From Clitopilus passeckerianus (Eukaryota; Basidiomycota; Agaricomycetes; Agaricales; Entolomataceae), in NCBI GenBank assembly GCA_944990035.1, contig CALYLX010000146.1, forward strand, positions 248,001-312,000: a stretch of DNA of 64,000 nt. The letters are read 5' to 3'. This document shows, piece by piece, positions 1 to 12,825 of the stretch. Position 1 is the stretch's first letter. Every line of letters starts with the position of its first letter. The notes beneath the pieces are model-generated. The model had not been told where the DNA came from. It saw nothing but the letters and a program-made list of their open reading frames with translations, and did no database searches. Both the position numbers and the translations under genes were made by a program.

Positions 1-3000
1 GAATTGCCCTGAGTCGGTGTACTTGCAGATCTCGAGCTGAGAGTTCAAAGTTCCCAAGAAGACGACTGATAAAATGGAAAAAGGTTAGTGTGATAACTTC
101 AGGTAGACAAGGAAGAACGCACGGGTGACAATGAAGATTTGGACGGATAATATGACGAGCATATTATTGATGTGGAAGCCCGGATGTCCATAGTAGAAGG
201 TCAAGAATCGGTCGATGGGCAACTGAGTACCGAGATAGTAATACTCTCGACTCAACATTTGCTCTCCCATTCCGGTACCAATCTTGGTCTGGAAGTTCAG
301 GATGGTGCCAAATCCAAGATCACGTCCCTTGCCGCATTGGAAATATTCCGTATGCTTAATCCTCCCGCCACGTCCGAAGGCGTTCATACCAGCGTAGATA
401 TCCTCGTTGAGATGAAGACCCTTCTGCGCTTTGGATACACCTCCGCGAGTAGTCATGTAGATGCCATTGAGGAAATCGGGGTGTCCGTAATGCAATTTGC
501 CGCCGATCCATGCCATTGAACGAGCAGCGAGGGTTCCGAACGTCTGTTCCTTGCCGGCTGCGAGGTCACCAAGGATACCGATATTTTCGGAGAAGATGTA
601 TTCGCGGGCGCCGACGATTGCAACGGGTGGCCTGGAGAAGTCCTTGTGACCCCATTGGGCGTAAGGACTTTGGTTCGAAACAGCGAATTCCTCAAATTCG
701 CCTAGCATGTTTCGGATCTTAAGACATTCCTCCAAGTAGTTGTCCTGATTGGCGTCGATGAGTTGAAGGTATTCGCCGCGGTAGAAGATGATTGCATGGT
801 TCTGGTTATCCGACTTGCCGTCACCAAGGATAGGGTTCCCAGGTAACTCGATTCTGAACTTCGGCCTGCGCTTGCCTGTCTCAGGGACGAACTCGCTGTG
901 GCCATCTATGAGTGCGGAGAAGATCCTGGGGTCGCCTCCTTCCTTGCGAGGAGGTTCTTCTTCGAGGTACGCGATCTGGAGATCGGGATATGCTCGCAAC
1001 AAGAACTCGGCATTCTCATGTTCCTCCTTGTTGAATTTGGAGTAACGCTGCATCGAAACAAGGAACTTGAATTTCCGTCGGGCCATGCGTTCGAGCTCAC
1101 GCTCGAGCTTGTCCGTATTGCCGCCGAAGAGTTGAACAACCTCTGGGTTTTCCACACGGTACAACAGCTTGATAGCCTTCGAGTAATTCATCATGCCAGA
1201 GACGGTGCGGTAGAGGGTCTGTGCGCGAAGGGAAGCCCAAATACGGGTGCGGAGGGTAAATTCGGGGGCAGCGCTCTTGAAACCAAGGAAGTAAAACGGA
1301 AGATCGTTGGCCTTGGACTGACCCTTCTCGTCATTAGCGAATGGGTTCTGGCCGTTGAACATGGCAGACTCCTCGGCGAGGATCTTTGTATCCTTGACGA
1401 AATTCTCCCACTCAACAGGGTGGAGTTGCTTGAGATATTCCAGAAGGGTAACACGCGTATTCTGGTCCTCCTCACGAATGATCTCACGAAGGGAGAGTAA
1501 AGTCTAGATTGATGATGTTAGCACTAATGTTAAGGACAACAAAGCCAACTCGTACCTTTTCGCTATAGTGAGGAGTAAGGACGGTGAACGTGGGCATTGC
1601 ATCGACGGGGAGAGGTGGGGGATCTCGGTTGTAAGACTTTGAGCGAAGAAGGAGATACGACGCTCTGCTTCACTACCAGGGGGAAGAATTCACCCTTGAA
1701 GCCTTTGTCACCTTGAGAGATGAAGAAGGGAGGAGCCCTCAACGAACGACGGCCTCCTGCGCCAGTATCGACCTGGTGATAGAGGAGCTTTTGCACATGG
1801 TCGATAGACAACAGGTGCTCGCGATACATAGAAATAATGATGGCATTCCAAATTTGCGATACCAAGACCTAAGGCGCCAAGTCAGTCAAGAAATCATTGA
1901 AAAGGGACCACCAACGAACCTTAGGCTTGTACTTGACTTCCATGTCGCCTGTGGCGAGAATCTTGGCGTAAATCCTCTTGGGTAGGCGGGTATAGATGTC
2001 CTTCCAAGGAGTCCAGATGGAAAGGCCGAGTGCGAAGCTTCTTCCGATACTGTAAACCGTGTTCCAGATGATATACCAAAGGAAGGTGTCCAAGAAGAAG
2101 AGCACCAAATCCATGAGGTACATGATAGTCAATGTGAATGCGGCCTGGTTCCTGCATAATGCAGTCCCAAAGAGCTTGTCATTGCAACCTTGGACTTTCA
2201 TGCCGACCATAACGCGAATGGGGTCCTTGAATGATAGAATAAGGTAGAAGTATGACTCGACGAATTTGCATCCGAAAACGAGAAGCCAGAGGACAATGGA
2301 GGCGATACGGTTGGGGCGATCCAATGACGGGTACGAGGCAGTGAAGGTTTGGCTGGCCAAATATTTCCTCGACTTTCCTGCTACGCGATCACCAAACATC
2401 CTGCCCGAGGGCATGATGGCGAAGAGGATGGTGGCAATCACGGAGATGAAGAATTGAACGATTCCGAGAATAAGAGCCAGGGAGCCACCTCCGCCGCCAT
2501 CACTGTGTTCTGCAATGGCAACGTAGAAAGTAGGACCGCAAGTCAAACCGAGGGTGATGAGAAGAAATACGAGCCTTCGAGTGAGATGGGAAGAGTTGTT
2601 CCAAGTAGTTGGGATGTAAGAGAATTCGGCGAGGGTGGCGAGTATCATAATGACGGTGGCGACGGCTCCTCCCAATGCAGTGGCACTCCATGTCATGGCG
2701 GGTGAGCTCTTTTTGTCGACAGCATAAACCGTGGGGGAATTATAGGAAACGTAGAAGTAGTAGAGGGAAATATGGATGACCCATATACGATTGAAGTTGA
2801 CTAGCAGGTGACCGAATGAGCGCTTCTCGTAATACGTCTTGAAGAAAGCACGATTCCAGTCAATGCGATCAAACTTCATGAATCGCTTGGCAGGAGCGAC
2901 ATCAACAAGTCGTGTCTTGTCATTTAGGACGATGCGGGCGATACCCTCTGGATACCAGAAAAGTTGGTTAACATCGTCGTAGCCAATAATCGCATCGTGA

Positions 3001-4197
3001 TCCCGCTCCCTTCTCACGAACTTTCCGTCCTGAACCTCGTAGCCTTGGTCCCGGATGAAGCGGTAGAGGGGTTTGATGACCGTCTTGAGATATAAGCCCT
3101 CAGGAACGGCGTCAACGCGTTGCTGACATTCCGGAGATCGGTAGTAGTCGTCTGCGCATTTGAAGATGAAACAGAGACATTCCGGAACGAAGCGAACTTG
3201 AGCAGCTTCCCCCAGCATAGGAGAAAGAGGGCAATTTGGCGGAGGCGGTCATACTGTGACATATTGTGCATGGCCTGACGCCATCTTTCTAGTGCAGTAT
3301 TGAGAGACTTCTCGTGATGAGGTTTCTTCTCCTTGCCCCTCTTGGACCTGAGGCGATTGAGACCGGGATTCTGAACTTGGCCAATGGCATCATCCAAATC
3401 CAATTGGGCGGCAAAGTACCACTTGCGATAGTTCGAGTTGTGGCCTCCGATGTAGTCCGCATGCAATGTCAACAAAGCTTGGTTTGGAGACATGCGTGAC
3501 GCTCTACTGTCTAATTGTTGCATCAAGAAATCAAACTGTCACGAGGCCGAGGTCAGCATCAATGACGACAAAGACCAGGTGCAACCACCGGAGAAATATT
3601 TCTCACGGCGTATATTGGCCGTGAAGGGAGAATGAGAGGCTCACCATGTTGCGCATCGAGTCTCGTTGAAAGCCAAACTTTGTGTGAGGTCTAGGAAGAC
3701 ATCCTCAATCTCTTCCTTGGAGAGAGGGATTTGACGCTCGTTGCTCCAAGCGGGATAAGCTTCCCGGGCACCGGCCGGCTGCGGGTAGTCCATGTATACA
3801 GGAGCTGAAGAATCTGAAGGAGGCATCCGTGTTGCTCCTCCAGGACCTAGGGACTCTGCAGAGGGCGCATAGCGTTGTCCGTAGACGTCAACATCAGAGT
3901 CTGTATCTTGAGGGGCTGTTGATGCAAAGGGGTTGTGAGACAACAAAATAGGCGACACAAACAACAGCGAGACTCACGATACGGATCATAGGCGTTCTGT
4001 TCGTAGTAGTGTATATTCTCTGGACCCGCATTGCTGCTGTCAGATCCATATGTATCACGGCGGCCATAGTCAGCGTTCTCTGACTCGGTGTCATAGTATC
4101 TTCGCTGGTTGAAAGGGTCGCTATGGGGGTCGTTTGACGGTGACGAAGACGATTGGTAGCCTCCTTCACGGCTCGATGAGCCACGACGAGTGGCCAT
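1..4197 (-). CDS. FKS1: 1,3-beta-glucan synthase catalytic subunit (5' part; C-terminus off window)
   Basis: Plasma-membrane synthase that makes the beta-1,3-glucan of the cell wall from UDP-glucose, with Rho1 as its known regulatory partner. The protein starts [13 protein letters not shown], with a Ser/Asp/Tyr-rich N-terminus. It continues through the FKS1 domain-1 region ([28 protein letters not shown]), a multi-membrane block around 2100-2800, and the large glucan-synthase domain ([45 protein letters not shown]). Roughly 1,250 of the family's usual 1,750-1,800 residues are present, and the last exon runs off base 1 at [19 protein letters not shown] introns are visible near 3530-3650, 3900-3975, 1866-1918 and 30-90. 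Four single-base gaps in short homopolymers (1617-1621, 1679-1683, 3209-3213, 3679-3681) break the frame, although sequence on both sides is highly conserved. Because the gene is normally essential, assembly errors are likelier than a pseudogene. Identification is very secure. Confidence 0.97.
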
Positions 4198-6989
4198 TGT
4201 CGACGACGACGACGAAAAAGGAGCCTAAAGAGGGTTGGTCGTCGTAATTGAGAAGGCTTGTGGTGTGTGGTAATGGTCAATCGCAAACACGCCTCAACCC
4301 AACCGTGTGACACAGCCACTCGGTTACTCCCGCCCGCTCCACTAAAGTACAGAGTCCTTTTCAGTTTAATCAGGCCGCAGCAGCAGCCAAGGACACAAGA
4401 CTCCAATGACAAGAGCTGTATGATCATATACGGGCCTCACTTTCTGCAGCTTCTTTCAGTCATGATGAGCGAACAGGATCCTGGGATGAACCCAATGCTG
4501 AGCTAGAGTGCCTGTCTTTGGCACTGCATGGTGTTTATTTTCGGCGACCTTACGATGATGTCGGAGGCAACATGCTTTAACACTCAACAGGATTACTTAC
4601 TCCCCATCCTTGAGCCTCCGGATTTGGTTTACCGGATCACCGCTTTCTTGGATACTTGGCCCCTTCAATTACTATGCGAAACGTTTACACCGATCTTTTT
4701 TTGGCCTGTCCATGGAGGTGAAAGGCAATTTTGAGCCACAATGACTACGTGCGTTGTAAACCCACCTTGTTTCGCTGTTGCCATCCAAATCAAGCATATG
4801 GCGACTTACCCCCACTAAGTCCCACTCTCGTGACTGCTACGGGTTATTCCACACTTGGGTCCTACACGTTCAAGCTAATCGAGGCATGGACGGTCCTGAA
4901 CTCATAAATTCAATCGAGACTTCTTATCAAATACCGTCATGGGATCCAATATTGAGCCTGGTGTTTGTACCCTCGAAATTGTCGTACTTGAAAACTGCCT
5001 TTGAGAGGCCGACGCAAGCCTACGCCTTATAACTCGGCTGCTTGAAGGCGAATCCAATCAGATGACCGCTTTACTGTTCTCTCCAGACTGTTCTTTGCTG
5101 CTTGACACGTTGCCGCTCCACGTGCCCAGCAGCCAGGCCATTCGCCTTCATTGCAACCCCTGGTCGGTGTTCTTGTCTTGTTCTCAGTGTTAATGAATGT
5201 CGCTGTGATCGACAGCCTCTACCGTCAATGCTCGGGAATTTTTCTGCGTGATTCTATCGGCTCCTTTCAAGGTACCATGTCTTATCGAATTCGGGAATGA
5301 AAGCCACGAGGCGGCCGGCTGTCTCTGCCCAATTTTTTTGATACATCTGCCAACCTGACAGCGTCGAGGACGGCAAATCGGAGGGTTCCAGAACAAGTTT
5401 TCTCGTTATTAGTAACTCCAACGGCAGATTTCGCACTGCATCGGACTAGAAGCTCTAGTTTGTATTGAACATGACACGACGGCTAACCATCATGGTTTAC
5501 ATGAATTAGACTTAGGTAGATGAACGGTCTAGGCCGCGCTTCCAGGGTTCTGTGTTCTACGCATCGTTCTGTGGTAGCAGACTTCAGCCGGAAGTATAAA
5601 CTGGTGTAAGAAAGCTAGAAGTTAGAATACCTTGAACAACGATACACATGGTTACCTTATGACGGTGATATGACCTACGGTACCCCAGATAGATATCCCT
5701 TCCCTGTAACCAAAATTCACGCAGACCTACAGCCTATTCGGCGAAATTCTAGCTGCCACGGCCTTTTTTTTCGTGCAGGTTTACTGATGATTTGAGTCGA
5801 GAGGTCACGGTTCATCGAGGACGGGTTAGGGGTGACGTTGATGCGTTCTTCAAAACATTGGTTGGGCAACTTTAATTCTGAGGACCACGATGAGAAAAAT
5901 AATGGCGGGTAAATTACAAGCTTTCTGGCCATGCAACCACTGCGATAACGTCGCAAGATATCTCAACATGGCGTATATTCAGGATCGACTCGTCTATTCC
6001 CCACTGGCCGGAACGATCGCACCGGGTTTCAAGCGCTTCAAATCGCGACCTTGGGATATGGAGAAATGCCAAACAAGCTCCCCCAGTAGCAGCAGATTCG
6101 TTCCCTTTTCGTGAAAAGTATAAGCCAGACTTTGAACCAAATTGGTAGCTTTGGCTCCTTCAGTGGCTGCAGCGATGGTGCCGGAATGAAAAGGTCGCCG
6201 CTAGGGCCACTTTCTTCGTGCTCCAGCCCCGCTGTGGCCTCGTGTCAATTGCTTCGCAACAGGAACACTGGGTCCCTCGCAAGCGCATAATCTTGGAACA
6301 CATGCCCATATTGGCAAATTGCAGCTCACTCCGCGGCGCCTCGAACCGCCGGTGGCACTTATTTAGTCGCACCCTACCAAGCATCCTACCATGAACGAGG
6401 CTCTGCGCAAAGCTGTTTGACAATCAGTTCCGAAAGGCTGCTCGAGCTCAAGTTTTGGAGATAAGTACCAGTCGGGCCGTTCTTCTTGCCGCCATTGATA
6501 ATATCAATGCTTGAGAGGGTGCCGCTCTTGCCAGGCAACCTATCATTGACTCCCCTGATTTCCTTTCGCTACTAATAGGTGGATTACTTCCGTGTCAAAT
6601 ACTCAGGGAAGGGCCTTGTATTCACGTCAGGCAAGCTTGCAAACCTGTGGCACATTGCTTCAGTGCCATCACCAATTTTTCCGCATTTCCGAAGAGATAT
6701 ATCAGATCTGGACTTTTAATGGAATGTGTGATGTCAGATTATGATTGCAGACCCTAGTTTGGGTGTTCTCGTGCAGCCTACCGGCTTAATCCTGATAGTT
6801 CGAGATTTCCATTTGATGAAAAGGTGTGGCCACAAGGCGAAAGTCTGTTGAGCAGGCTACATGAACTTGATGAAGCTAAAGCCATTGCCGCAGCTAACTC
6901 GACTCGTGCACGTCTCAGCCTACGAGGCTCTCCACGTTTCTGGAACGGATTGTTTTTCCATGCGATAAATCGGGTCAAAGGATCTCGAT
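4198..6989. other. Gene-free stretch upstream of FKS1 and the velvet gene
   Basis: A 2.8 kb stretch between two divergently oriented starts. Only short open frames occur, none with recognisable protein character, codon bias or intron structure. It is presumably long promoter and 5'-UTR sequence for the glucan synthase and the velvet regulator. No repeat, RNA gene or mobile element was seen. Confidence 0.5.
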
Positions 6990-8430
6990 ATGCCCAACTC
7001 CCTTAGTGATGGCGCCCTTCTCCCGGACTCGGAACCCTTTCACCCACTCTACAAAAAGCCTGTACAAAACTTTCGTCGACGGCTGACCTTACACCTAGCG
7101 ACCGTCCAACTCCTGAAATATCTGGTAATTACGCTTTGGGCGATGTATACCCTCGCTCCTCACTATGATGACTCTCCTGGAGCACCGTCCGGCTCTTGCG
7201 GAGTTCGCAACGACTTCACTGTCCAGGAGCATGGGACTGATCTGATAGGTCAAGCGATTCTATTTGAACGTGGCCAATTTGCTGGTCGTGCACTTCGAGC
7301 TGAACTCCGTGAGATTCAACAAGCAGATCTTGGCCGCAAGTGAGTGCCCATTTGACAGGTAGTCCTCTTTGATGGGAGGATTGATGCTGCCGAGGACACA
7401 GATATGCCAGGGTAGATCGGAGACCACTCGACCCACCTCCCGTTGTACAACTCTGCCTCTATGAGGTTTTCAACTGCGGAATGACTGATGAGTTCGAGGA
7501 AGAGCTTGACGACTATGAGTAAGTGGCTTTGACAACGTGTCAAGTGACTTTGCCAACTTCCTTTACAAGTAACATTCAAACGCTCGGGCTTCTGTGCACA
7601 GTCGACCTCTTCCCTATTCGGCTGCCTGGAGCGGATAGTGTGAGGGACTCTCCACGGACCTCGGCATCTCACAGTGCGCCACAGAATTTGGCCGGTTCAC
7701 CCGGTAGCGGCCCTTCTCCTGACCCTTCCTCCCCCGACACCATCCACGCCGGAGGTCAAGAAACCTTTCGCATCCATATGCATTGCCAGTGGATTCCCAG
7801 TCAGCGTCAACATCACGATCCCAACATGCTCAGAGGCACCGGCCATCGGAGTCACAGGATAATCAAGTAATTTATCGTGTTGAAGACTTTGACGTAACAG
7901 AAAGTTCTAAAATGACCCACCTTCTGGTGGGTGCGACCTTCGTTCAACCAAATATTGTAGAGTACCAGGGAAAGAAGACCATTTTCTTCGTCTTCGCAGT
8001 GAGTCCCAGATTTTCGGAGGCGCAGACTCCGTGACAGCACTCACTTTGTTGTAGGATCTAGCGGTCAAGACGGAAGGGCGTTTCATCTTAAGATATAGGG
8101 TGTTTGACCTTTTATCAAGGCCCAAAGACCGCCAAGAAATAGCTATCCAGGCGCAGTGTTATGGAGGCACCTTCCGTGTATATTCTACGAAAGAGTTTCC
8201 TGGCCTTCAAGCATCGACGGAGCTAACTAAGGTATGAATCTCTGAGTCTGCTGGAACAGTCGGTTTTCATCTCTATCTTAGCAATTGGCTCGATGGGGTG
8301 TCCGCCTCAATACCAGGGAAACCGAACGAAGGCGGAACAAAAGAAGCATCGATGCGGTGAGCCCCAGTCCAGGTCCTCTAACAGCCAAGCGGCCTCACCG
8401 AAATAAGCACGAGGGGGGTGAAGAAGCCTG
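6990..8430 (+). CDS. Velvet-domain transcriptional regulator (VeA-like)
   Basis: Velvet proteins are fungal nuclear regulators, with an NF-kB-like DNA-binding fold, that couple light and development to secondary metabolism. Spliced exons give the family signatures in order: GQFAGRALRAELREIQQADL, DRRPLDPPPVVQLCLYE, IQTLGLLCTVDLFPI, then after a low-complexity Pro/Ser insert HLLVGATFVQPNIVEYQGKK, FVFADLAVKTEGRFILRYRV and KEFPGLQASTELTKQLARWG. Clear introns are gtgagt at 7340, gtaagt at 7519, gtgagt at 8000 and gtatga at 8233. A frame change between about 7640 and 7790 must be another intron or an indel. The tail after the velvet domain is short (about 35 residues, basic, ending HEGGEEA), unlike the long C-terminus of Aspergillus VeA. 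The ATG at 6990 is the first in frame but the N-terminus is poorly conserved, so the start is uncertain. VelB or VosA membership cannot be excluded. Confidence 0.9.
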
Positions 8431-8699
8431 ATCCCACGATATGCTATCTTTAATATTTGAAGCGTCCCAACATTCATGCCAGCATCATCGAGTCTCAGAA
8501 CGACCTATATCAACCAGCTTAATGCTTTGTAGATATGTGCTATACCAGAATGATATGGACCGTAGATATACATGTCTAGTAGGTTAGCCAGTACGAGTTC
8601 ACGAATGTAATTAATTGGCGGACTCTCTCATTACCTCTGGAGATAACCTCACACGGCACTCCCCTCCGATCGCCACGTACTCCCTGGAGCTGGAGGGCT

Positions 8700-10426
8700 T
8701 CATGTAGCCGATCCCTCGAAGTTCTGATCAAAGAAGAGCATCTCCTCCAAGAGGGCTTTAACCTTCGCCACTTCAGACGGCCATCGCGCAAGTCGATTAT
8801 GGTATCGAGCTAGATGATACAAATCGGTGAATTATGAGAGATTATGCACGGTGAGAATGGAATACTTACCTCGTCCACCTTCCCATTGCTTGTCAAAATT
8901 TTCAACAATCTCATCATAATCATCGTATCCGGGGGTCCATTCCGTTCCATCCGGTAATTGAATGGAAGTGCGATTCGAACATTGCTTTTGCCAACCACTC
9001 ATATATCCAGGTCGCTTGCCGAAACTTTTGCCATTGCCCAGATGTCTTGGACGCATTTTCTGCTTTCTTCTGCCCCGGATAACTTCCTGAACATTTGCAT
9101 GCCACCTACGGTGGCTATGAGACTCTGCACAATAGGACAAACGACCTTGTGAGGATATTCCGGGTCCCGCCAGTCCTGAAGCTGACAAGCTCGTCCACAG
9201 TAATTGACCACGCCACATGCAGCACATTTCTGAAAGCCGCTTCCTTCGCTCTGTATCGTGGAGCTGCAATTGAAACCACCGCATCGCAGATCGTTCCTGA
9301 AATACTCGATAGCATATGCAGCGGCGGAAGGAGGATCTCGAATACCCGCGGGGGGAGGGAATATGCCGTCGTCCATTGTAACTACAAGAGGGTGAAGGGG
9401 AATCGCGGCCCTCGGAGGAAGGTGCATATGGAGTTCGCGGTAGTAGAATTGTGTCGCATGAACAAGTTTGCCGTAAGTCGAGAAAACGGCACTCTTTACG
9501 TCGGCTCGACCAAGAGTAGGCACCTTGGTGCATCGTGGATCCGTGAAGAGGTGAACATACAGAGAAAACAATTGAGTGAATTTGGTTTCGTACCCGCGAA
9601 CAAAGCCATCGCGAAAGAGCATATCTCCGCCCATCGGCAGGCGCACAAAACCCTGAATCAGTTGGCTTGCTTGAAGAACGCGTCTCGATGTCTTCCGGGC
9701 CACTGTTCTTGGTTTTCCACGAATAAAAGGATCTTGTCAAGCCTTTCTCGCATTCCTTGAACTAGATATCGGGAGATTTGCGGGTCAATCAAGGTGGGAA
9801 AGACGAGACTGCCACGTATTCGAAGGACGGCCCCGACTACAGGAAATACGACCGCATCCCGGACTGTTTTCCACCAATGGACCATGGAATCAGCAAAGAT
9901 CGCTTCCAAGCGGAATTAGGTCGAATGGAGAGGCTGGGCAAGAAGATGTGCTTTTGGCCGTTTTCTTGACATTGACATCCTTAAGGGCAGAATGAAGGAT
10001 GTCGAAGAGGTCAATCGGGAAAAAAGACCCGAGCATGCGAGGCGAGGGAGGAGATTCTTGCTGGGTACTTGTCCCGATTGACAGCAGTTTCGCGAGATCG
10101 TCGGCTCGCTCTGACCACCCCTGGGATTGCAGCTGTCCAGAGTTATGGAGACGCGTAATGAAGTGAATTGAGAGGCTGCATTTGCATGTTCCTAGGCATG
10201 TCAGAACGTTTTGCATTTGCCCTTCTGACCTTGGCGTTAAAATAAAACGGATAATTATGTTCCAGACATCAGGGTGTTTTGATGAATTTTTTGGGTTCCA
10301 AGTCTGGGATTCCTGGTGCCCAAAGATCACGTTCAGACAGTCAATAGGGCAGGCACCGCAGTATAATGGTCTGTGAGGGTCATTTAGAGCAGTGAGGAAG
10401 AGAGCGACAGCCTTCTTATTAGACAT
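8700..10426 (-). pseudogene. MYND-type zinc-finger protein, copy 1 (frame broken three times)
   Basis: Member of the MYND-finger families often expanded in mushrooms, where MYND usually binds proline-rich partners. Starts MSNKKAVALFLTALNDPHRP and aligns by eye along its whole length with the adjacent minus-strand copy at 10883-12642. The finger lies around 9140-9290 with motifs FQKCAACGVVNYCGRACQL and HKVVC; the first Cys pair is CX4C (CGGFNC) rather than the usual CX2C. The end LARWPSEVAKVKALLEE follows an intron (gtaagt near 8866) that the neighbour also has. The reading frame changes near 9895, near 9710 and at about 9000 (just after SDLDI), with no plausible GT-AG intron at any of the three. 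Either this is a decaying duplicate or assembly indels have damaged an intact gene; the window has such indels elsewhere. No function can be assigned beyond the finger. Confidence 0.75.
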
Positions 10427-10882
10427 CGCTCAGGTTTGAACGTGAAAGCGAAAACCAAGCTGAATTGTCGTGCATCCCTGTACGACACGTAACCAACAGT
10501 GTCCAACACGTGTAATGATGGTATGAACTAACATGATGGTCAACGAGACCTGAATGGGCCCAGAACTAATGGGTGGGATTTGTGTAGGAAGTTTGAGCGT
10601 GGAACAACATTGGCGCCGGTATCAAATGGCCCACACACCAGTGCTTCACCCCACGTAGATATGATCACTGAAAGATGCGCTAACAGGCCTCTCTAAATAT
10701 CTCAACCACAGATCTGAGTTGCTCATACGGGAGAGGAGAGGTTTGAAAGTATGCCGTGTCCAAGCTTCAAAGCTGTCAGCATGCAGCAGGCGCCAGCTGA
10801 ACGTGCAAGGGCGGGCGTCACATGAGGGTTTGATTCTGCGTCGTCAGCCGGTCCCCAAAAATTGGATTGAACTGGCTCGAGG
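10427..10882. other. Intergenic region between the two MYND genes
   Basis: 456 bases holding the promoter of MYND copy 1 and the 3' flank of copy 2. No coding or RNA feature was seen. Confidence 0.5.
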
Positions 10883-12642
10883 TCAGTCAAGGTCAACCAT
10901 CTTGATTTTTCCTGACAATGGAGGTGTGTGGTACTCGATTTGGTTGCCAAAGAATGGGAGCTGTTCTAGAAGAGCTTTCACTTTGGCGACTTCAGAGGGC
11001 CAACGCGCCAAACAATTAGGGTACTGAGCTATAGGGAGGAAGAGAAGATAGCAGTCAGGGTTACAACCTCCATCACAGCAGACAGAAAACATACGTTTCG
11101 GCCCAAGGAAATTCCAAATGAAATCCTCATAGTCGTGATAACCAGGCTCCCAATACTCCCCATTCGGCATAACGTTCCACCTACTCTCCCTATCTCTTGC
11201 CCAATCATCCACGAACTTCAGATCGCTTTCTCTCACTCCAGCCCGTGTCCATGCCGACAGAACCGTGAATAGGCCTAGTTGGAATGCATCCCTCGCAAAT
11301 ATGTTGATGCCTCCTGCTACTGCAACAAGTCTGCGTAATAGAGGACAGACAGTCTTGTGAGGATATGGGGTATTTCGCCAATCTTGAAGCTGGCACGCCT
11401 TTCCGCAATAACCAGCAACGCCGCACCCTGAGCATTTCTGGAATCCCTTGCCTTCGCTTTGAAGGGAGCTGGTACAGTCCTTCCCACAACATCGAAAATC
11501 CGATTTGAATGTCATAATTGCCATTGCTGCAGCCGGGGACGGATCTCGAATATCTTCAGGTGGGGGGAAACTGAGCTGATCAAGCTTGACCGCGACGGGA
11601 TGCGAAGGCAGGTTGCGCCGTGGTGGGATCATCAAGCTTGCGAGATGCATGTGGAAAAGTCGGTATAGCTTGTGACTCCAGAATACGAGTGGGAAATGGT
11701 CCTTCTCTACTCGATCATTTGATAGGGTGGACGGAAAACGGGGATCTGTAAGAACTGAGAGGAATAGGTTGCAGAGTTGACAAAGTTTTGTCTCGTTCCC
11801 TCGAACGAACGTGGCCTGAGCGTCGAGATCCTGATCCAGCAAAACTTCCAGGAACGGTTCAACACCATCCAGCTGGGTGAGAACACCCAACTTGAGGTCA
11901 ACACGTTCGGGGGCCTCCCCGCCTAGTTTGTTCCAGACAAACCAGACCTTGTCGAATGTTGTTCGCATGCATTGTACAAGGTAATTGCACACTTCTAGAG
12001 AAGTGAGTTTCGGCAGGATAACTGCACGGCAGAGGCGAAGTGCAGCTCCAATTACGGAGAAGACTATCCCGTCGTGTAGAGTTTTATACCATTGAATCAT
12101 GGCTTCAACAAATGCATCGGGGCCAAGGGGTATGAGATCGGAGGGGGAAGTTGGCCAGGCCGAAGATCCTTTCGCCGTCTTCTTGATGCCAGAATTTTGC
12201 AGGGCATTGGACATGAGTTGGAATACTTCGACGGGGAAGATTGAACCCATAGCCAATGTGACCGCAACAGTGGAGTCCTGCATGCCTCTCCAACCTCCAG
12301 GTAATCCAGGAGGTTCGAGTTCCGCCTGAATAGAACTCTGGATCGTGCGGCTCCTGCATCATGTAGTCTGGCTATATTGGGATCGGACATCTTGCAAGTG
12401 CAGGCGGTAAGGTGCTGAAGCAGTCGTTGCATCTGCTTCGTAGACCTTTTCGTGGAAATGAACCTTGCCAACGTATTCCATACATCGAAATTGCTGGTAA
12501 GGTATGTTCTCGATGAGGCAGTGGCATTTCGACGAGGGAAGACGATATCCAGGATCCCTACAAGATAGGTTCCGCAAAATATGGGGTCATGAGGGTCTTT
12601 GAGAGCAGCAACGAGAATTTCGGAGGTTGTTTGACTAGGCAT
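10883..12642 (-). CDS. MYND-type zinc-finger protein, copy 2
   Basis: Tandem paralogue of the gene just downstream. Starts MPSQTTSEILVAALKDPHDP and ends KIKMVDLD. The central part is a long open frame with motifs DLIPLGPDAFVEAMIQWYKT and FVRGNETKLCQL. The MYND finger (FQKCSGCGVAGYCGKACQL, PHKTVC) lies near 11340-11490. After it come EYWEPGYHDYEDFIWNF and the shared tail LARWPSEVAKVKALLEQ. An intron beginning gtatgt near 11096 and ending ctatag near 11027 precedes the tail, at the same place as in copy 1. Near 12290-12350 the frame changes; a 59-nt intron with a weak gttcta donor and catgcag acceptor would fix it, but a single-base indel is equally possible. Otherwise this copy looks functional. 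Role unknown beyond probable protein-protein interaction through MYND. Confidence 0.85.
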
Positions 12643-12825
12643 CGTCGACGAGCATAGGAACCTTGGACATGCGCGTGATGAGGCATGTGGAGGAAAAGGC
12701 TTTCAGGTTCCATAACACTGCCACAAACATATCCTACAACAGCAAGGGGTTTTATAACCAGATGATTGTAGAATGTACATTGTTAACTATACTATTGAAC
12801 AGATAGTCTAGGTCTAAAGTAATGT

